From assembly GCA_964539665.1 (NCBI GenBank), contig CAZIKB010000181.1, positions 1 through 9,934 of the forward strand: a stretch of 9,934 bases of DNA, in the 5' to 3' direction. Below are positions 5,790 to 9,934 of this stretch, one piece after another. How positions within the stretch are numbered: the stretch's first letter is position 1; the number at the start of each line of letters is the position of its first letter. Both the position numbers and the translations under genes were made by a program. This DNA is from CAZIKB01 sp964539665 (GTDB lineage Bacteria > Zhuqueibacterota > Zhuqueibacteria > Oceanimicrobiales > Oceanimicrobiaceae). The notes below the pieces were generated by a model that did not search any database, was not told the origin of the DNA, and saw only the letters and a program-made list of their open reading frames with translations.

Positions 5790-6572
5790 TCATAACTTTC
5801 GAACTCTTTTGGCAATCTTTTTCTTAATTTTTTCATAAGAAGGCGGTGGCCCAGTTCTCACCTGCTTGTCGTCTACAAACAAGGCATCGACGATTCCCCA
5901 ATCCTGGAAATTCTTCTTCTCAAAAGTATCAATTTCCTGGAACACCACATTATCTCCAGCTTCTGAGACGGCTCGTTTCGCCCTTTCAAAAACCATATTC
6001 TGTGCCGGGCACCAACCATTTTTGAATGCTGTTACCGTAACCTGTCCGGGAATCATTTCTGGTTTTTTATTACGTTTAATCCATTTGGGTGGGATAGCGT
6101 CCTCAGTGAAAGGCTTCCACAAAAGAGCCGCCATGTCTTGTTTGTCTACCCTTTTATATCCCTGCTTTTTAAACCACGACGCCTTCATCCAAAATGGCAG
6201 GGACACGCCCCATGCCGCCATACCCTTTGCTCCCAGAGTTTTCGCATCAAGCTCAGCAGCCTGAATCAAGGCTTTCCCCATGCCTTTCTTCTGGAAGTTG
6301 CCTCTGCCCTGTTTATGTCCGTGAACCCAAATGCAGGTTATGAAATATAAATCCTTCCCGTTTGCAAATGAGTGCTCAATGGGCACATACTGAATCATTC
6401 CACCAACTTCCCCATCGTCATTGACTGCCAGTTTTACCCTGAGGCCCTTGTCCTGCATTTGTTGGCACCAAACCTCTTTATGGTTTCCGCCCTCTTTAAT
6501 TTCCTCAGACCAATCTTCGAGGCACAAAAAGTATAACTGTTTGTGTTCATCTGTTAAATCAAATATTTTCAT
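5790..6572 (-). CDS. GNAT acetyltransferase with YoaP-like C-terminal domain
   Basis: A 260-residue two-domain protein. Residues 1 to about 155 are a GCN5-related N-acetyltransferase domain, with the acetyl-CoA pyrophosphate-binding loop QKKGMGKAL at 94-102 and a typical late segment FWMKASWFKKQGYKRV at 127-142. Residues 172-260 match the YoaP-like domain (as in Bacillus YoaP), with the signature FKNGWCPAQNMVFERAKRA at 183-201 and a single cysteine, Cys188, set like the first cysteine of a thioredoxin-type fold. The acetyl acceptor is unknown for this family. The start is the ATG at 6570-6572, with GGAGG seven bases before it. It begins 46 bases after the hydrolase gene ends, so the two are probably co-transcribed. 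Confidence 0.92.
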   Translation of the reverse strand: MKIFDLTDEHKQLYFLCLEDWSEEIKEGGNHKEVWCQQMQDKGLRVKLAVNDDGEVGGMIQYVPIEHSFANGKDLYFITCIWVHGHKQGRGNFQKKGMGKALIQAAELDAKTLGAKGMAAWGVSLPFWMKASWFKKQGYKRVDKQDMAALLWKPFTEDAIPPKWIKRNKKPEMIPGQVTVTAFKNGWCPAQNMVFERAKRAVSEAGDNVVFQEIDTFEKKNFQDWGIVDALFVDDKQVRTGPPPSYEKIKKKIAKRVRKL

Positions 6573-6618
6573 TTCCCGACCTCCAAATTACCAAAATATT
6601 AAGGGTGTAGTATTGCGC

Positions 6619-7620
6619 TTAGTCCTTAACTACCGGCTTGTAATATCCTGAGCGTATCCATGGCACAATCCATTTTTTTATGATGTCGAAAAGTGTGGGT
6701 TTCTTTTCACTTAAAAACTTATGGATAACTTCTGCAACTTCAGGTGTTCTCAGATATCCATAAGATTTATGCGGATTTTTTTCTTCCAGATACTCATAAT
6801 CATTATTAACAATATAATCAACGGGTCCGACATTATGTGAATTCTCTTTATAGTCATCGTGCAAATCGTAATTCAGGGCAATCTTGTCGTCTAAATCAGA
6901 AATATTTACCCAGGCGTGATGGATATTTTCTGGCGAGGGGACTTTTTTTTCTTCTTTAATATTTCTGTTTTGCTCGGAAAGTATTTTTTTCATTATCACT
7001 GGCAAACCCAAGGGCGAACCCATTGTGATGAAGGTATGTATTTGTACCGCCGGCACAACCTGGGTTAAAACGTCATAAGCTATGATGGAACCCATTGAAT
7101 GAGCTATGAGCAAAATATCCTTCTTTTTATGTTTTCTGAGAATTTTTGCAACCTGCCGACGAATCGCGTCTCTGACGCCAATTCCGGATTTGCGGTCGAC
7201 CAGGGAATCTTGATGATAGTAAATATCCAATTCCTGAAATAATTTACGGATGATGAAATCACCAATAGAATCAATATTAACAATGCTGTTTTCTGTGAAA
7301 AAAATCTTATCTAAAATCTTCTCAATGACCGCCAAACTTTTTTTCTTAAATTCACTTGGAGCGTTTTTCTTATTGTTCTGAGTAGATGCAACATAAGGAA
7401 ATTCAATATAAAACGGACTTTCTTTATCTTTTACTCTTATTTTCAATGGTCGGGGATAGTACATGTCACTCCAGTAAGCAATCTCAAAATTAAATAAATT
7501 TTGTGGATAACCAATACTTAAGAGACCATCGCAAATAGATTTCTTCCACCAGACCTTTAGGAGCCTCCGGGGAGGTTTATTGCCCAAACCGTGTATACCA
7601 ATAATTATTTTCTTCTTCAT
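6619..7620 (-). CDS. Alpha/beta hydrolase (lipase/esterase-like serine hydrolase)
   Basis: A 333-residue protein with an alpha/beta hydrolase core. From the chosen start, IIIGIHGLGNKP at 5-16 is the first core strand and oxyanion loop, and LLIAHSMGS at 170-178 holds the nucleophile elbow with Ser175. Candidates for the catalytic acid and histidine are Asp244/Asp245 in SDLDDK and His284 in NPHKSYGYL. A basic insertion at about 60-120 and a lysine-rich stretch at 162-167 are unusual. No signal peptide or membrane segment is evident, so it is probably cytosolic. The substrate is unknown; an ester of a lipid or small molecule is the family expectation. The start is uncertain: ATG at 7618-7620 is used, but ATG at 7633-7635 is in frame and directly abuts the repeat element. 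Neither has a good ribosome-binding site. Probably co-transcribed with the GNAT gene. Confidence 0.87.
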   Translation of the reverse strand: MKKKIIIGIHGLGNKPPRRLLKVWWKKSICDGLLSIGYPQNLFNFEIAYWSDMYYPRPLKIRVKDKESPFYIEFPYVASTQNNKKNAPSEFKKKSLAVIEKILDKIFFTENSIVNIDSIGDFIIRKLFQELDIYYHQDSLVDRKSGIGVRDAIRRQVAKILRKHKKKDILLIAHSMGSIIAYDVLTQVVPAVQIHTFITMGSPLGLPVIMKKILSEQNRNIKEEKKVPSPENIHHAWVNISDLDDKIALNYDLHDDYKENSHNVGPVDYIVNNDYEYLEEKNPHKSYGYLRTPEVAEVIHKFLSEKKPTLFDIIKKWIVPWIRSGYYKPVVKD

Positions 7621-7635
7621 CTTTCTTGAAAACAT

Positions 7636-7732
7636 ACCACGGAGTTACACAAAAAATTCACAGAACTTATCTGATATAAATATATACCTCTGTTCTCTAT
7701 TAGTTCAGTGATTTTCCGTGTTATTCCGTGGT
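7636..7732. repeat. 97-bp palindromic repeat element (ACCACGGA termini)
   Basis: The left arm 7636-7665 and the reverse complement of the right arm 7704-7732 align at 24 of 30 columns with one gap. Both start ACCACGGA and share ACAC, AAAA and CAC-GAA blocks. The 38-base centre is AT-rich. It fills almost the whole gap between the oxidoreductase stop (7738) and the hydrolase start. Similar degenerate sequences with alternating ACCACGGA/ACACGG words occur as dispersed intergenic repeats in many environmental bacterial genomes; that is from memory and not checked. A transcript through it could fold into a long hairpin. Confidence 0.75.
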
Positions 7733-7737
7733 AAGGT

Positions 7738-8739
7738 TTATTTATCAAATCTGAAAGCATCCCACCTGTTAGCGGATTCCACTGCTCTGACCATGACCTC
7801 CAGATCACGATAAGCTTCAGAAAATGAGCTAATCACTTTCTCACCATTCCGAATCGCCCGAAAAAAAGCTTCAAATTCCGTCTGATATCCCCTATCGGTG
7901 ATTATCCTCTCTTCAAATTCAATTTTATTATTTCTTTTAATCACAATGCTTTCATTGTTTTCAACCAGAATACTTCCCTTATTACCTAATATGAGAAGAC
8001 GATACACTTCAAAACTGTTGGCGCTCACAAAAAAGTTTAACACGCCGTGGACATTATTTGCAGTCAGGAATTGAAAGCTCATTGAATCGATTTCACCAAG
8101 GCCCGGATTGACAGATCTGGTAAAAGCTGTACCTGAAACAATGTCACCAAACATATCACGCAGGGCTGCGATGTTATGTATTCCTGCATCTGTGATGAAG
8201 CCTCCGGGATATTTATGGTGGATTCGCCATTTGGTTTGAGCGTACCTATTCTTGAGTGAATCGATAAAGTAAAAAATATCCCAAAATATAGTGTGTGGCT
8301 CTCCGATTTGACCTTCATCCATATAAGCTTTCAAACGGCGAAAGACTTCATGATAGCGAAAATTTTCAGCGACCATCATCACCAGGGGAAAGTGCTTTTC
8401 AAATTCCAGCATCAATTTTGCATCTTTCAGGTTAGCGGCCAGTGGTTTTTCTACAATGACATGTTTCCCTGCCTGTAAAGCATCTTTCGTAACTTGATAA
8501 TTCAAATGAATTGGCAGTATTATAGTTACGGCTTCCACATCAGCTCTATTTAAAAGCTCATTGTAATCCAAAACATAAGGAACATTTCCCACAAGTTCAG
8601 CAAATTCTTTGGCTTTGGGTTCGGTGTGATTGCATACAACCATAATCTCGAATTTATCTTTTAAATTTTTCAATGCCGGCCAGTGTATTTCCCTGGCAGC
8701 GAGTCCGCATCCAATTACTCCTAATTTGACAGGTTTCAT
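7738..8739 (-). CDS. Gfo/Idh/MocA-family NAD(P)-dependent oxidoreductase
   Basis: A 333-residue cytosolic sugar- or cyclitol-dehydrogenase-type protein. The N-terminal Rossmann fold shows GVIGCGLAA at 7-15. The family EKP motif is VIVEKPLAAN at 94-103, with Lys98 the expected catalytic lysine. The C-terminal alpha/beta domain carries GGFITDAGIHNIAALRDMFGD at 179-199, with Asp184 and His188 in the substrate site. Members oxidise or reduce hydroxyl groups on sugars, inositols, amino-sugars or bile pigments, and the actual substrate cannot be read here. The start is the ATG at 8737-8739, with AGGAG eight bases before it; the open frame extends 31 codons further, into the exonuclease gene, but that part has no family similarity. 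No sugar transporter or isomerase is adjacent, so no pathway is assigned. Confidence 0.94.
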   Translation of the reverse strand: MKPVKLGVIGCGLAAREIHWPALKNLKDKFEIMVVCNHTEPKAKEFAELVGNVPYVLDYNELLNRADVEAVTIILPIHLNYQVTKDALQAGKHVIVEKPLAANLKDAKLMLEFEKHFPLVMMVAENFRYHEVFRRLKAYMDEGQIGEPHTIFWDIFYFIDSLKNRYAQTKWRIHHKYPGGFITDAGIHNIAALRDMFGDIVSGTAFTRSVNPGLGEIDSMSFQFLTANNVHGVLNFFVSANSFEVYRLLILGNKGSILVENNESIVIKRNNKIEFEERIITDRGYQTEFEAFFRAIRNGEKVISSFSEAYRDLEVMVRAVESANRWDAFRFDK

Positions 8740-8747
8740 CAAACATG

Positions 8748-8752
8748 CTCCT
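8748..8752 (-). promoter_or_regulatory. Ribosome-binding site fixing the oxidoreductase start
   Basis: The minus strand reads AGGAG, 8 bases before the ATG at 8737-8739. It supports a start outside the exonuclease gene rather than the longer overlapping frame. Confidence 0.75.
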
Positions 8753-8795
8753 ATTAATGATTGTATTGCGACAAATTCAAATCTTCTCTTAAATA

Positions 8796-9365
8796 TTAAA
8801 TATTCCCATTTTTCTTCAACTCGAAAAAACACTTCGCGCAGACCGTAACATCAACTGCCGCATTATGGGCCTCCTTGAAATTACTTCGAAACAAGGCATA
8901 ATGGAGTTCTGATAATGAAGGCCATTTATAGCCGTAAGGACCCGGAATCTGGCAATAATCCACAGATGATTTCATGGTACAAATACGAGTTGTTTGGAAA
9001 AAACTGTTTAAAATACTTTCACGAAGGAATTCGGCGCCAACAATTTTTTCATCAAATTCTATGTTATGAGCGACTATGAATTTTGATTGACTTACCGCGA
9101 TAGAGAATTCATTCAGAACTTCTCTTAAAGTCACACCTTCTTTATTGGCCTTTTCTGTTGAAATTCCGTGCACTTTTGCTGCATCATCGGGAATAGTAAA
9201 TCCCTGCGGCTTAATAATGTATTCATGATTTGAAATTGGTTCGCCTGAACTATCAATGTGTAACCAGGCAATCTGCACCAATCGCGGCCAGTTGTTTAAA
9301 TCTGACAGGGGAGCATTCCGTTTTATTGGTAAGCCTGTAGTTTCAGTGTCAAAAAATAGATACAT
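8796..9365 (-). CDS. DnaQ-like DEDDh 3'-5' exonuclease
   Basis: A 189-residue single-domain exonuclease of the DnaQ/RNase T superfamily, removing nucleotides from 3' ends with two metal ions. The four acidic ligands and the catalytic histidine are visible: Asp6 and Glu8 in FDTETTG, Asp105 in AHNIEFDEKIV, His167 and Asp172 in AHNAAVDV (HxAxxD). The VHGIS motif is at 65-69. It lacks polymerase, helicase or GIY-YIG domains, so it could act as a proofreading subunit-like protein, in DNA repair, or on RNA. Length is close to other stand-alone family members. The start is the ATG at 9363-9365, with AGAGGA nine bases before it. It is the first gene on its strand here, 56 bases ahead of the oxidoreductase, which could share its transcript. 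Confidence 0.94.
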   Translation of the reverse strand: MYLFFDTETTGLPIKRNAPLSDLNNWPRLVQIAWLHIDSSGEPISNHEYIIKPQGFTIPDDAAKVHGISTEKANKEGVTLREVLNEFSIAVSQSKFIVAHNIEFDEKIVGAEFLRESILNSFFQTTRICTMKSSVDYCQIPGPYGYKWPSLSELHYALFRSNFKEAHNAAVDVTVCAKCFFELKKNGNI

Positions 9366-9468
9366 GATGCTGGTTCCTCTAATATTCTCAATTAATTTCT
9401 GCTTTTTTGTGTGAAGAAAGGTTCACAATATCTCGAAAAAAGCAAGTGATACCCGATGCTACATTCTG

Positions 9469-9515
9469 GTTGCTGAATGTTAGATGCTATTCACCAGCGT
9501 CTGACAACCAGCAAC
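9469..9515. repeat. 20-bp imperfect hairpin, 7-base loop
   Basis: The arms 9469-9488 and 9496-9515 pair over 20 positions: 16 Watson-Crick pairs, two G-T wobbles and two mismatches, with loop ATTCACC. The outer seven pairs (GTTGCTG/CAGCAAC) and the inner block are nearly complete. No T-run follows on either strand. It resembles a dispersed palindromic intergenic repeat rather than a terminator. Confidence 0.65.
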
Positions 9516-9567
9516 AAAAATCGCTTTGAATATTGTTTCTGTCCCTGATAATTGAAAATTGAGATTT

Positions 9568-9595
9568 ATTTGTTATTTAATATTTGTGATTTGTT
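9568..9595. repeat. Four degenerate heptamer units (ATTTGTT-like)
   Basis: Four consecutive seven-base units read ATTTGTT, ATTTAAT, ATTTGTG and ATTTGTT. All share ATTT at the start. The preceding bases 9547-9567 have a similar AT-rich texture. It is a short minisatellite-like tract with no assigned role. Confidence 0.5.
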
Positions 9596-9934
9596 GCCTG
9601 GTCTTATCTCTCCATGAACTCCTGTTTTCAGCATACCGCCTGTTATATAGGCCACTGGAACGAGAATCTCAAATAAACCTCATTTTCCTTTCAATTTGGT
9701 TGAACTAACATTTTGTTTAATTCTTATTATTGATAATATCTATTTGGATGGACGACAAATAATACAAAAAATCAACATAGAACGCAATAGAAAATACACT
9801 TATTAAGTAAACTGTTAGTTATCGTGAAGTTTGTATTGTTAATTGGAATTTCATTTTCTACACTAATCAATCAAATATATGGCATTGTTAACCAAGTATA
9901 GTTTTCTATTGATTTTTACATTATTATTTATTAA

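Larger units (their letters stand above)
9366..9934. other. Intergenic region with hairpin and simple repeats
   Basis: These 569 bases upstream of the exonuclease gene contain no recognisable coding region. They should hold its promoter, but no convincing -35/-10 pair was found. They contain a 20-bp imperfect hairpin (9469-9515), a degenerate heptamer tandem repeat (9568-9595) and a small 6-bp inverted repeat TATTTG/CAAATA (9741-9761). The part beyond 9660 is AT-rich and otherwise featureless to the eye. Confidence 0.6.

Noticed and set aside
8740..8832. N-terminal extension of the oxidoreductase overlapping the exonuclease gene
   Set aside because: The Rossmann fold begins right after the ATG at 8739, which has AGGAG at proper spacing.

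Overview
This is an AT-rich bacterial window with nine well-supported protein genes, all on the minus strand, so transcription runs from right to left. Clear Shine-Dalgarno sequences (AGGAGG type) precede most starts. That argues against a typical Bacteroidetes-type translation system, although one protein carries a Sec signal peptide. No rRNA, tRNA, transposase or CRISPR array was recognised. The phylum cannot be fixed from this window. The gene mix and the dispersed ACCACGGA-type palindromic repeats would fit an uncultured free-living Gram-negative-like lineage (for example a candidate phylum near the FCB group), but this is only a guess.

Layout in transcription order: a DEDDh 3'-5' exonuclease (9365-8796), then a Gfo/Idh/MocA-family oxidoreductase (8739-7738). 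A 97-bp palindromic repeat element (7732-7636) separates these from a serine alpha/beta hydrolase (7620-6619), a GNAT acetyltransferase with a YoaP-like C-terminal domain (6572-5790) and an exported creatininase-family amidohydrolase (5671-4814). Next come a ceramidase-like multi-pass membrane hydrolase (about 4669-3872), a SlyD-type FKBP prolyl isomerase (3554-3126), a glycine-rich RRM RNA-binding protein (2927-2550) and a succinate-semialdehyde-type aldehyde dehydrogenase (1906-539). Four stretches of more than 300 bases lack a convincing gene: 1-538, 1907-2549, 3555-3871 and 9366-9934.

The genes do not form an obvious single pathway. The hydrolase-GNAT pair is close enough (46 bp) to be co-transcribed, and the exonuclease-oxidoreductase pair (56 bp) may be too. 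The remaining gaps are 100-640 bp, so most of the other genes probably have their own promoters. FKBP and RRM proteins are general folding and RNA-handling factors. The others are enzymes of small-molecule, lipid or amide metabolism.

I found no defence system, biosynthetic cluster or mobile element that I could call new. The most distinctive non-coding content is a degenerate, palindrome-forming repeat family (7636-7732, with relatives at 381-400, 491-519 and 2444-2464). There are also three strong hairpins, at 2163-2197, 3849-3887 (overlapping a stop codon) and 9469-9515.
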